Position numbers and translations under genes: made by a program
Assembly: GCF_016735495.2 (NCBI RefSeq)
Contig: NZ_JAERQY020000001.1
Span: forward strand, 372,001 to 436,000
Direction of reading: 5' to 3'
Source of the DNA: Lysobacter sp. MMG2
Lineage (GTDB): Bacteria > Pseudomonadota > Gammaproteobacteria > Xanthomonadales > Xanthomonadaceae
DNA: 64,000 nucleotides
Notes under the pieces: generated by a model
Seen by the model: only the letters and a program-made list of their open reading frames with translations
The model's database searches: none
What the model was told of the DNA's origin: nothing
Shown here: in pieces, positions 28,861 through 39,094 of the stretch
Position numbering within the stretch: position 1 is the first letter of the stretch
How the letters are laid out: each line of letters opens with the position of its first letter

Positions 28861-29811
28861 TTATTTCAGCTTGATCTCACGCAGGCGCTCTTCCAGGTAG
28901 CCGTGCGCGGTGATCGCGTCCGGATAGCGGTTCGGATTCTCGGCCGTGACGCACGAAGGCAGCACGTCGATCAGGAAATCCGGATTGGGGTGCAGGAAGA
29001 ACGGCGTCGAGTAACGCGGCTGGCGCGCCTTCTCGCCCTGCGGATTGACCACGCGGTGTGTGGTGGACGGATACACGTGGTTGGTCAGGCGCTGCAGCAT
29101 GTCGCCGATGTTGACCACGATGGTGTCGGCGTTCGCGGTAAATGGCACCCACTCGCCCTTGCGCGAAAGCACTTCCAGGCCCTCGGCGCTGGCGCCGACC
29201 AGCAGCGTGATGAGGTTGATGTCCTCATGCGCGCCGGCGCGGACGTTGGGGATGTCGTCGGTGGTGATCGGCGGATAGTGGATCGGGCGCAGGATCGAGT
29301 TGCCCGAGTTCGTCTTGTCGGCGAAGTAGGTCTCCGGCAGACCGATGTGCAGCGCCAGCGCGCTCAGCACGCGCGAACCCAGCTGGTCCAGCGATTCGTA
29401 CAGGCCATAGGCCTGCGCGCGGAACTCGGGAAGCTCCTCCGGCCACAGGTTCGGCGGCATCACGTCGGCGTACTTCGAATCGCGCGGGATCTCGCGCCCG
29501 ACGTGCCAGAACTCCTTGAGGTCGAAGTGCTTGGAGTCCTTCGCCGTCTCCACGCCGAACGGCGTGTAGCCGCGCGCGCCGCCGCTACCCGCGACGTGGT
29601 ACTTGCGCTTGACGTCCTCCGGCAGCGCGAAGAAGCGCTTGAACACGTCGTAGACCGCATCGATCTGCGTGTCCGCAATGCCATGGCCGCGAATGCCGGC
29701 GAAGCCCCACTCGCGGTACGCCGCACCGAGCTCGGCCACGAAGGCCTCGCGATCGCCCGGACTGGCGGGATCGGTGAAACGACGGATGTCGAGGGTCGGG
29801 ATGCGGTTCAC
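28861..29811 (-). CDS. 2-oxoglutarate/Fe(II)-dependent oxygenase, isopenicillin N synthase family
   Basis: The 316-residue product is a non-haem iron oxygenase. It has the DIOX_N domain (about 1-130, YREWGFAGIRGHGIADTQ) and the jelly-roll catalytic domain with iron ligands His and Asp in GAHEDINLITLL (about residues 200-202) and the distal His in STTHRVVNP (about 258), followed by RQPRYSTPFF whose Arg binds 2-oxoglutarate. The specific substrate cannot be read from sequence. Genes of this type are widespread as single-gene units, and no biosynthetic cluster surrounds it here. A TATCAT -10-like box lies about 36 bp upstream (29847-29852, minus strand). Confidence 0.88.
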   Translation of the reverse strand: MNRIPTLDIRRFTDPASPGDREAFVAELGAAYREWGFAGIRGHGIADTQIDAVYDVFKRFFALPEDVKRKYHVAGSGGARGYTPFGVETAKDSKHFDLKEFWHVGREIPRDSKYADVMPPNLWPEELPEFRAQAYGLYESLDQLGSRVLSALALHIGLPETYFADKTNSGNSILRPIHYPPITTDDIPNVRAGAHEDINLITLLVGASAEGLEVLSRKGEWVPFTANADTIVVNIGDMLQRLTNHVYPSTTHRVVNPQGEKARQPRYSTPFFLHPNPDFLIDVLPSCVTAENPNRYPDAITAHGYLEERLREIKLK

Positions 29812-29984
29812 GGGGGTTCCTGGGACGAAGGTGACGTTAGCCGCACATGATAGCGCCAGGGCGCACCGGCCCAGGGCGAGACCTTCCCGCAGGCCGGTTC
29901 AGGTTCGCATGCCTTCCTGCACGGGGACTTGCAGTTGGCGGATAATGGCGCCCTTTTTTCGCCTTGGCTCCCCCCACAAGACGA

Positions 29985-31835
29985 ATGGACACCGTCATCA
30001 TTCCTCCCCGCCGCCAGCGTGCGCTGGCCTGGCTCACCGGCCTCATCCTCGGCAACGCCGTGCTGGCGGTGCTCATCACGCTGAGCAACATCCCGCTGAC
30101 CGATGCCGCCAGCCGCTGGCACTCGGCGCTGTTCCTGATGCTCGCCCTGCCCGGCCATTTCATCTTCTTCGGCACGCTGGTTGCGCTGCCGGCGTACCTG
30201 CTCGGCCGCTTCGTGCGAAATCCGCGCTGGATGATCGTCGTCGCCGTGACGCTGCAGACGCTGTGGATCTGCCTGTTGCTGGCCGATGCGAAGGTCTTCG
30301 CGCTCTACCGGTTCCACCTCAATGCGATGGTGGTGAACATGATCTTCGGCGGCGCGCTGCAGGATCAGGTCACCTTCTCGGCGAAGATGTGGGCGCTGCT
30401 CGCGTTCGGCGGCGCGGCGCTGTTGACGCTGCAGGTCGTCGCGGCGCGGCTGTGGTGGAAGGCACTGCGCCGCAAGCCTTCGCTGCTGCGCATCCGCCTG
30501 GCGTGGTGGATCGCCGGCGCACTGTTCCTGATCAGCCAGGCGATGGTCGCTTACTCGGATGCTCGCGGCGACCGCGCCGTCATGTCGCAGCTCACCTACA
30601 TCCCGTGGGCGCAGCCCATCACCCTGAAGAACGCGCTGCACCGCTTCGGCGTGCAGACCGCCAAGGCGGTCGAGCTGCCTGATACGGGCGATCGCCTGGG
30701 TTACCCGCGCCGCGCGCCGCAATGCGCGGCCACGCCCGGGTTGAACGTGCTGGTGATCCTGGTCGAATCGCTGCGCCATGACGTGCTCGACCCGGCGGTG
30801 ATGCCCAACACCTGGCGCTATGCGCAGGACGCGCAGTGGTTCCAGAACCACTTCAGCACGGGCAACGCGACGCGCTTCGGCCTGTTCGGCCTGATGTACG
30901 GGCTGCCGGGCGGGTACTGGCAATCGATGCTGGCCGAGCAGCGCGGCCCGGTCCTGATCGACCGCATGAAAGCCGACGGCTACGCGATGCACATCTACGG
31001 CAGCGCGCCGCTGTACAGCCCGGAGTTCGACCGCACCGTGTTCTCGCAGGTGCGCGATCGCATCGTCAACGGTCCGTCCAACCTCAAGAGCGCCGAGCGC
31101 GACCGCAACGTCGTCTCGCGCATGCAGGCCGACATCCGCAACCATCCGGCAGGCAAGCCGTTCTTCGGCTTCGTATTCCTCGACTCGCCGCATGCGCCCT
31201 ACCACCTGCCCAACGGCTACCGCGCGCGGTTCGAGCCGATGGCGCAGGAAGTGAACTTCCTCAACCTCGGCCCGGATCACGATCCCACACCGGAGCTCAA
31301 CCGCTACCGCACGGCGGTCCACTACAGCGACGAGCTGATCGGCGAACTGCTCGAAACACTTGCCGACAGTCCGCTGGCCGCGAACACCGTGGTGCTGATC
31401 ACCGGCGACCACGGCGAGGAGTTCAACGACCTGCACAAGAACTACTGGGGTCACAACGGCAACTTCTCGGACTACCAGCTGCGCACGCCGTTCGTGCTGC
31501 ACTGGCCCGGCCGTCCCGCGCGTCGCGTGGACACGCTGACCTCGCACGAGGATTTCGTTCCCACCGTGATGCGTCACGCGCTGGGCTGCAGCAGCGACAG
31601 CGCGGACTATTCGACCGGCCTGGACCTCTTCGGCGAGATTCCGGCGAAGCGTCCGCTGCTGGTGGAAAGCTGGTCGCAGCGCGGCATCCGCGATGGCGCG
31701 CTGATCTACCTGTTCGACAACTTCGGCTCGGCCAGCGTCGTGGATCGGCACTATGAGCCGATCGAGGACGCACAGGTGTCTGCGGATGCGGTGAGCGAAT
31801 CGTGGGAAATGCTCACGCGCTTCAAGAAGCGCTGA
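29985..31835 (+). CDS. yejM: YejM/PbgA-like inner-membrane protein (DUF3413 plus sulfatase-like domain)
   Basis: In enteric bacteria YejM/PbgA/LapC senses periplasmic LPS and tunes LpxC turnover through LapB-FtsH. The 616-residue product has about five N-terminal membrane helices (about 15-200) and a periplasmic alkaline-phosphatase-like domain (about 245-610) with LVILVESLRHDVLDPAVMP, TGNATRFGLFGLMYG and ITGDHGEEFNDLH. Whether the sulfatase-like site is catalytic is unclear; in E. coli it is thought not to be. The start is the ATG at 29985 (MDTVIIPPRRQRALAWL), with no strong Shine-Dalgarno. It is a single gene, divergent from the oxygenase and convergent with glmM. Confidence 0.88.
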   Translation: MDTVIIPPRRQRALAWLTGLILGNAVLAVLITLSNIPLTDAASRWHSALFLMLALPGHFIFFGTLVALPAYLLGRFVRNPRWMIVVAVTLQTLWICLLLADAKVFALYRFHLNAMVVNMIFGGALQDQVTFSAKMWALLAFGGAALLTLQVVAARLWWKALRRKPSLLRIRLAWWIAGALFLISQAMVAYSDARGDRAVMSQLTYIPWAQPITLKNALHRFGVQTAKAVELPDTGDRLGYPRRAPQCAATPGLNVLVILVESLRHDVLDPAVMPNTWRYAQDAQWFQNHFSTGNATRFGLFGLMYGLPGGYWQSMLAEQRGPVLIDRMKADGYAMHIYGSAPLYSPEFDRTVFSQVRDRIVNGPSNLKSAERDRNVVSRMQADIRNHPAGKPFFGFVFLDSPHAPYHLPNGYRARFEPMAQEVNFLNLGPDHDPTPELNRYRTAVHYSDELIGELLETLADSPLAANTVVLITGDHGEEFNDLHKNYWGHNGNFSDYQLRTPFVLHWPGRPARRVDTLTSHEDFVPTVMRHALGCSSDSADYSTGLDLFGEIPAKRPLLVESWSQRGIRDGALIYLFDNFGSASVVDRHYEPIEDAQVSADAVSESWEMLTRFKKR

Positions 31836-31934
31836 GTTCCCAGGTGGCGGCGCGGGAGTACGGACCCGCCGCCAAACGGTCGTGGAGGGCGCGCCGCCCT
31901 CCTGCGTCTTGTCACGGGAACGCCACCGTGAGCC

Positions 31935-31955
31935 CTTCTCCCGCGCAGGGAGAAG
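31935..31955. terminator. Hairpin between yejM and glmM
   Basis: CTTCTCCC pairs with GGGAGAAG around GCGCA in the gap between two convergent genes, so it can serve as a two-way terminator. Its sequence belongs to the CCCTCTCCC/GGGAGAGGG repeat family also seen at 39057-39079 and 47782-47804. Confidence 0.5.
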
Positions 31956-31964
31956 GAGCGTTCC

Positions 31965-33301
31965 TCACGCGGCGTCGCGCACCGCCGCTGCGAGCTTGTC
32001 CAGCGTGTCCTGCATCAGCACGGCATCGTCGGCTTCGACGGTGACGCGCACCACCGGCTCGGTGCCGGACGGGCGCAGGAAGGCACGTCCGCGACCGGCG
32101 ACGGCCTGCTCGGCCTGTACCAGCGCGGCCTTCACCGAAGCGGCTTCGGCCGGCCTGGAGCCCGCGGCGAAGCGCACGTTGATCGTCTTCTGCGGCACCT
32201 TGCGGAAGCCGTCCAGCGCATCGCGCAGCGACACGCCGCGACGACGCAGCACTTCCAGCACCTGCAGCGCGCTGACGATGCCGTCGCCCGTGTTGGAGCG
32301 GTCCAGGCAGAGGATATGGCCCGAAGCCTCGCCGCCGAGCACGCCGCCGTTGTTCACCAGTTGCTGGTGCACGTAGCGATCGCCCACCTTGGCGCGGATG
32401 AAGTCGATGCCGCGCTCGGCGAAGGCGCGCTCCAGCGCGTAGTTGGTCATCAGCGTGCCGACGACCGGGCCGCGCAGGCGGCCGGACTGCTGCCAGTCGG
32501 TGGCCATCACGTACAGCAGGTCGTCGCCGTCGCAGACCGCGCCGTTGCCGTCGACGAACAGCACGCGGTCGCCGTCGCCGTCGAAGGCGATGCCGATGTC
32601 CGCGCCGGTGGCGCGCACGTGCGCAACCAGCGTGTCCGGATGGGTCGAACCGACGCCGTCGTTGATGTTGATGCCGCTGGGGTCGATGCCGATGGCGTCG
32701 ACACGCGCGCCCAGTTCGCGCAGCACGAGCGGCCCGAGCTGGTAGGCCGCGCCGTTCGCGCAGTCCATCGCGATGCGCAAGCCGCCCAGGTCGAACCCCT
32801 TGGGCACCGAGTTCTTGCAGTGTTCGATGTAGCGGCCCAGCGCGTCGCGCGTACGTACCGCCTTGCCGAGCTGTTCGGACGGCACGGTGCGGAAGGGCTG
32901 CTCCAGCGCGGCCTCGATGGCCAGTTCGGTGGCGTCGTCGAGTTTCTCGCCCTCGGCGGAGAAGAACTTGATGCCGTTGTCGTGGTGCGGGTTGTGCGAG
33001 GCGGAAATCACGATGCCGCCGTCGGCGCGCATCGAGTGAGTCAGGTGCGAGACGGCCGGCGTCGGCATCGGGCCCATCAGCTGCACGTCGACGCCTGCGG
33101 CGACCAGTCCAGCCTCGAGCGCCGCCTCGAACATGTAGTTGGAGATGCGCGTGTCCTTGCCGATGATCACCACCGGGTTGCGCCAGTCACGACGCGGCAG
33201 TGCGTGGCCGTAGGCATTGCCCAGGCGCAGGACGAAGTCGGCCGAGATCGCCCCCTCGCCCACACGCCCGCGGATGCCGTCGGTGCCGAAGTAACGGCGG
33301 C

Positions 33302-33305
<4 letters not shown>
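31965..33305 (-). CDS. glmM: Phosphoglucosamine mutase
   Basis: GlmM converts glucosamine-6-phosphate to glucosamine-1-phosphate for UDP-GlcNAc, peptidoglycan and LPS. The 446-residue product has [12 protein letters not shown] at the start, the phospho-serine loop [17 protein letters not shown] (about residue 100), the Mg-binding loop [13 protein letters not shown] (about 240-250), the sugar loop [12 protein letters not shown] and the phosphate loop [14 protein letters not shown]. The start is a GTG at 33305 that overlaps the accD stop (GTGA), so accD and glmM are coupled. This neighbour is folC in many Gammaproteobacteria. Confidence 0.97.
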
Positions 33306-34204
<899 letters not shown>

Positions 34205-34301
34205 GCGTTGAGAGTATTCCCGTTCGGCGTGAAGAAAGCCGGAGCGGATCCGGCCGAGCGGGGCAGTTTAGCGCAGCGGGCGGCGGCGGCCGCGCGCCCT
34301 C

Positions 34302-35117
34302 TCAGGCCGGATGGGCGGCGGCCGATACGGTGTCAAGCGCGGCGCGCAGCGGCGCCAGGAACATGCGGGCCTGTATGGCCGGATCGCCGGCCTCGGCCAG
34401 GGCCGCCACCAGGGCACTGCCCACCACCACGCCCTCGGCTTCACGGGCCATCGCCGCCGCGCTTTCGGCGTCCTTGATGCCGAAACCGGCGACCACGGGC
34501 ACGCGGCTGCGCTGGCGGATCGCATGCAGGCGTTCGCTGGCCGCACCGGTATCGAGGCGATCGGCACCGGTCACGCCGGCGAAGCTCACGTAGTAGAGAT
34601 AGCCCTGCGCATCCGCGCACAGCCGTTCCAGGCGTTCGTCCGTGGTCGTGGGCGAGGCGAGCAGGATCAGCGCCAGCCCGTGCGCATCGAATGCATTTCG
34701 GAACTCGGCCGCCTCTTCCGGCGGCAAGTCCACCAGCAGCACACCGTCCACGCCGGCCTCGACCGCGTCGCGGGCGAAGCGTTCGGCGCCGCGTATCTCG
34801 ACGGGGTTGAGGTAACCCATCAGCACCACCGGTGTGTCGGCGTCGCGCTCGCGGAATTGGCGCACGGCCTCGAACACGAACGCCAGCCCCGCGCCGCGCG
34901 ACAGCGCGCGCTCGGAACTGCGCTGGATCGTCGGCCCGTCCGCCATCGGATCGGAGAACGGCACGCCCAGTTCGATCACGTCGGCGCCCGCCTCCACCAG
35001 CGCGTGCATCACGGGCACGGTGGCCTCCAGCGAGGGATCTCCCGCGGTGAGAAACGGGATCAACGCCTTGCGGCGGGCGGAACGCAGCTGGGTGAAGCGT
35101 CGGTCGATTCGGTTCAT
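34302..35117 (-). CDS. trpA: Tryptophan synthase alpha chain
   Basis: TrpA cleaves indole-3-glycerol phosphate and channels indole to TrpB. The 271-residue TIM barrel has both catalytic acids in ADVIELGVPFSDPMADGPTI (Glu about 50, Asp about 61), YYVSFAGVTGA and the phosphate motif VVAGFGIKDAESAAAM. It follows trpB after a 115-bp gap, unusually wide for this pair, that contains a 16-bp inverted repeat. Confidence 0.97.
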   Translation of the reverse strand: MNRIDRRFTQLRSARRKALIPFLTAGDPSLEATVPVMHALVEAGADVIELGVPFSDPMADGPTIQRSSERALSRGAGLAFVFEAVRQFRERDADTPVVLMGYLNPVEIRGAERFARDAVEAGVDGVLLVDLPPEEAAEFRNAFDAHGLALILLASPTTTDERLERLCADAQGYLYYVSFAGVTGADRLDTGAASERLHAIRQRSRVPVVAGFGIKDAESAAAMAREAEGVVVGSALVAALAEAGDPAIQARMFLAPLRAALDTVSAAAHPA

Positions 35118-35140
35118 TGCGAGGCCATGGTCTGGTGCTC

Positions 35141-35221
35141 CGCTTCAAGGGGAAGGCCCGGAAGGCGTGGGATGGGAGGGAGGGATGGTCCCGCCGCGTC
35201 CCCGACCTTCCCCTTGAAGCG
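35141..35221. repeat. 16-bp perfect inverted repeat between trpB and trpA
   Basis: CGCTTCAAGGGGAAGG at 35141-35156 is the exact reverse complement of the sequence at 35206-35221; the 49-bp loop is G/C-rich. In the trpBA mRNA this can form a long stem just after the trpB stop. No T-run follows, so it looks like a processing, stability or repeat element rather than a terminator. Confidence 0.6.
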
Positions 35222-35232
35222 CAGCGATGCCG

Positions 35233-36441
<1,209 letters not shown>

Positions 36442-36521
36442 GCTCGTGACTTTAGCGAACGACATGACGCCGGAACATGCATAAAATCGGACTGTCCTGT
36501 CAGAAAACCTCACACGTCCAC
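36442..36521. promoter_or_regulatory. Divergent trpB / lysR regulatory region
   Basis: The 80-bp gap must hold both promoters. For the LysR gene a plausible pair is ACGACA (36459-36464) and TAAAAT (36482-36487), 17 bp apart. On the trpB side the boxes are poor (CTGACA at 36498-36503 with a weak -10), which fits an activator-dependent promoter. The palindrome GGACTGTCC (36489-36497) lies between them and is a candidate operator. Confidence 0.45.
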
Positions 36522-37412
36522 ATGAGCCGCGACCTACCCCCGCTCAATGCCCTGCGTGCCTTCGAGGCCGTGGCCCGGCTGGACAGCGTCAGTCGCGCCG
36601 CCGAGGAGCTGCATGTCACCCATGGCGCGGTGAGCCGCCACCTCAAGTCGCTGGAAGAGGCGCTGGGCACCGCACTGTTCGTGCGCGAGGGCCGGGGGCT
36701 GGCGCTGACGCCGGCCGGGCATCGCCTGCACGAGGCCGCCGAGGCGGCGTTCGGGCCGCTGCGCCAGGCCTGGTCCGAACTGCGCCGCCGGCCGTCCCAG
36801 GCACCGTTCGTGCTGGGTTGCCCGGGCAGCGTGCTGGCGCGCTGGATGATCCCGCGCCTGGACCGCCTCGCGCGCGAGCGTCCCGACCTGACCCTGCACC
36901 TGGCCGCCAGCGACACCGCGCCCGACGCCGCCCTGACGGGGCTGGACGCGGCGCTGCTCATCGCCAGCGGTCCCTGGCCGGCCGACTGGCAGGTCCACGA
37001 GCTCGCGCCCGAACGCATCGGCCCGGTCGTGAGCCCGCGCTTCGCCGGTTTCGAACGCCTGCGCGACGCAGCCCCGGAAGCGCTCGCGCACGAATCGCTG
37101 CTGCACACGCAGTCGCGGCCGCAGGCGTGGTCGGACTGGGCGGCCCGGTCGGGCGTCGATGCCGGCGCGCTATCGCCGGGCACCGGCTTTCCGCACCTGT
37201 ACTACCTGCTGGAAGCGGCGAACGCGGGGCTCGGCGTGGCGATCGCACCCGAACCGCTGGTGACGGAAGACCTGGCCGCCGGGCGGCTGGTGGCGCCGTG
37301 GGGGTTCGTCGAAACCGACGCACGTTGGGCGCTGGTCGCGCGCAAACGTGGCAACGATCCGCGCGTGGCGGAACTCGCGCAGTGGTTGCGCGGTGCGTTG
37401 GCTGAAGGCTGA
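36522..37412 (+). CDS. LysR-family regulator, TrpI-like
   Basis: In pseudomonads TrpI activates trpBA when indole-3-glycerol phosphate accumulates. This 296-residue product starts [20 protein letters not shown] and has the winged helix-turn-helix at about 5-65 ([20 protein letters not shown]) and a type-2 periplasmic-binding-like effector domain (about 90-290). It is closest in style to the TrpI/GcvA branch. The ATG at 36522 matches that N-terminus. It is divergent from trpB and convergent with trpF (12-bp gap), so it sits inside the trp cluster, which makes trpBA control its likely role (inference). Confidence 0.88.
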   Translation: MSRDLPPLNALRAFEAVARLDSVSRAAEELHVTHGAVSRHLKSLEEALGTALFVREGRGLALTPAGHRLHEAAEAAFGPLRQAWSELRRRPSQAPFVLGCPGSVLARWMIPRLDRLARERPDLTLHLAASDTAPDAALTGLDAALLIASGPWPADWQVHELAPERIGPVVSPRFAGFERLRDAAPEALAHESLLHTQSRPQAWSDWAARSGVDAGALSPGTGFPHLYYLLEAANAGLGVAIAPEPLVTEDLAAGRLVAPWGFVETDARWALVARKRGNDPRVAELAQWLRGALAEG

Positions 37413-37424
37413 GACGCTCCGGGC

Positions 37425-38069
37425 CTACCGGGCCGCCGCGTCGGCGCGAGCGACTTCCTCGACGAACCGCCGCATCTTCGCGCCGTCCTTCTCGCCCGGC
37501 GCGGACTCGATGCCGCTGGAGACATCCACGCCCCACGGCCGCACCGCACGCACGGCGTCGAACACGTTGTCCGGATGCAGGCCGCCGGCAAGCAGGAACG
37601 GCCGGTCCAGATCATCCGGAATGCGCGACCAGTCGAAGCGGTGGCCGGTTCCGCCCGCCCCGCCCTTCGCGTGGCTGTCCAGCAGCAGGCCGACCGCGCC
37701 GGGATGACGCGACAACGCAGCCACGTCGGCATCGCCGCCCATCGCGACCGCCTTGAGATATGGCACGCCGAAGTCCCGACAAAACGCGTCGTTTTCGTCG
37801 CCGTGGAACTGGAGCAGCGTCGGGCGTACTTCGTCGATCACGCGCCGGACCAGCGCGGCCTCGTTGCCCATGAACAACGCGACGACCTCCACCAGCGGCA
37901 ACGCCTGCGCACGCAGCGCGCGGGCCTGTTCAATCTCCAGCCGCCGCGAACTGCGCTGCGCGAAGACGAGTCCAACGGCATCCACGCCGAGCATGCACGC
38001 CAGCGCGACATCGTCCGCGCGCGTCATCCCGCAGAACTTGATGCGCGTGCGCAGCGGCGCGCGGTTCAC
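37425..38069 (-). CDS. trpF: Phosphoribosylanthranilate isomerase
   Basis: TrpF performs the Amadori rearrangement of phosphoribosylanthranilate in tryptophan synthesis. The 214-residue TIM barrel begins [20 protein letters not shown], with the catalytic Cys in KFCGMTR, and has [47 protein letters not shown] and [12 protein letters not shown]. The start is a GTG at 38069 overlapping the truA stop (GTGA), so truA and trpF are coupled. The trpI-like gene separates it from trpBA. Confidence 0.96.
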   Translation of the reverse strand: MNRAPLRTRIKFCGMTRADDVALACMLGVDAVGLVFAQRSSRRLEIEQARALRAQALPLVEVVALFMGNEAALVRRVIDEVRPTLLQFHGDENDAFCRDFGVPYLKAVAMGGDADVAALSRHPGAVGLLLDSHAKGGAGGTGHRFDWSRIPDDLDRPFLLAGGLHPDNVFDAVRAVRPWGVDVSSGIESAPGEKDGAKMRRFVEEVARADAAAR

Positions 38070-38902
38070 AGCGTCACCTCGGCCGGCAGGTTCCACTGCG
38101 CCGGATAGCGCGGGCCGAGGAACACCAGCCCGGTCGGCGGCGCCGTCGGTCCGGCGACGGTGCGGTCGCGCACCTGCAGCAGGTCCGCGATCCAGTGCTC
38201 GGGTTTCTCGCCGCTGCCCACCATCAGCAGGCTGCCGACGATGTTGCGCACCATGTGGTGCAGGAAAGCGTTGGCCTGCACTTCGACTTCGACCACTTCG
38301 CCGTCGCGCGTCACGCGGATGTCCTGCAGTTCGCGCCATGCGTGCGGCGACTGGCAATGCACGGTGCGGAAGGAGGAGAAGTCGTTTTCGCCCAGCAGGG
38401 CCTGCGCGGCACGGTGCATGGCGTCGGCGTCGAGCGGGCGGCGCTCCCAGCTCAGGTACGGACGACCGAGCGCGGCGCGCACCGGGCGGTTGAGGATGCG
38501 GTAGCGGTAGCGGCGCGCCCGGGCGGAGAAGCGCGCGTGGAAATCCGACGCCACCGGCCGGCACCAGCGCACCGCGATCTGCGGCGGCAGGCGACTGGTG
38601 ACGCCGAGCATCCAGCTGCGCGGATCGCGCGCGGCGTGGCTGTCGAAATGCACCACCTGGCAGGAGGCGTGCACGCCGGCGTCGGTGCGCCCGGCGCAGA
38701 TGGTTTCCACGGGATGTCCGGCGACGAAGGAAATCGCTTCTTCGAGGGCAGCCTGCAGCGTCTGCTCGCCTTCGCGCTCGGGCTCGCCGTGCTTGCTCAG
38801 GCGCTGCCAGCCGCTGAAGCCGGTGCCGTCGTACTCCACGCCGAGCGCGAAACGGTTGGTGGGGGCGATGTCGGCTATGGAGGATTCGGCAGGAGTGTTC
38901 AC
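38066..38902 (-). CDS. truA: tRNA pseudouridine(38-40) synthase
   Basis: TruA modifies positions 38, 39 and 40 of the anticodon arm. The 278-residue product has [11 protein letters not shown] near the start (about residues 24-34), the catalytic Asp in [20 protein letters not shown] (about 75) and [19 protein letters not shown] toward the end. The ATG at 38902 precedes [20 protein letters not shown]; the first 18 residues are a variable extension. It follows fimV after a repeat-bearing gap. Confidence 0.97.
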   Translation of the reverse strand: MNTPAESSIADIAPTNRFALGVEYDGTGFSGWQRLSKHGEPEREGEQTLQAALEEAISFVAGHPVETICAGRTDAGVHASCQVVHFDSHAARDPRSWMLGVTSRLPPQIAVRWCRPVASDFHARFSARARRYRYRILNRPVRAALGRPYLSWERRPLDADAMHRAAQALLGENDFSSFRTVHCQSPHAWRELQDIRVTRDGEVVEVEVQANAFLHHMVRNIVGSLLMVGSGEKPEHWIADLLQVRDRTVAGPTAPPTGLVFLGPRYPAQWNLPAEVTL

Positions 38903-39056
38903 GGGAAAGATGTGCGTTCCGGCGCTGCCCGGAATCGGGGGTCGTGCGGCATCGTGCTTCGCGGGGTGTGCGAAGGCAAATCGCGTTCTGAAGAAAACCG
39001 GCGCGGTGCGAATGCGGCGATGTGTGTCGTCGCCGCTTCGTTGGCCCTCACCCCAA

Positions 39057-39079
39057 CCCCTCTCCCGCGGGGAGAGGGG
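39057..39079 (-). terminator. Hairpin after fimV (CCCTCTCCC repeat family)
   Basis: CCCCTCTCCC pairs with GGGAGAGGGG around a 3-base loop, 15 bp past the fimV stop. There is no T-run on the minus strand. It belongs to the interspersed repeat family also seen near 31935 and 47782 and may act as a transcript 3' end. Confidence 0.5.
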
Positions 39080-39094
39080 CTCAAAACCTCATGC

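Noticed and set aside
28861-29811. Part of a beta-lactam or other natural-product cluster
   Set aside because: The oxygenase family is broad, and the neighbours are a DNA glycosylase and an envelope protein; no NRPS, PKS or tailoring genes are present.
29985-31835. Active sulfatase or phosphoethanolamine transferase
   Set aside because: The N-terminal five-helix DUF3413 region and overall layout fit YejM/PbgA; there is no sulfatase C/S-x-P-x-R signature.
35141-35221. trp attenuator with leader peptide
   Set aside because: The stem lies between trpB and trpA rather than in front of the operon, there is no Trp-codon-rich small frame and no T-run.
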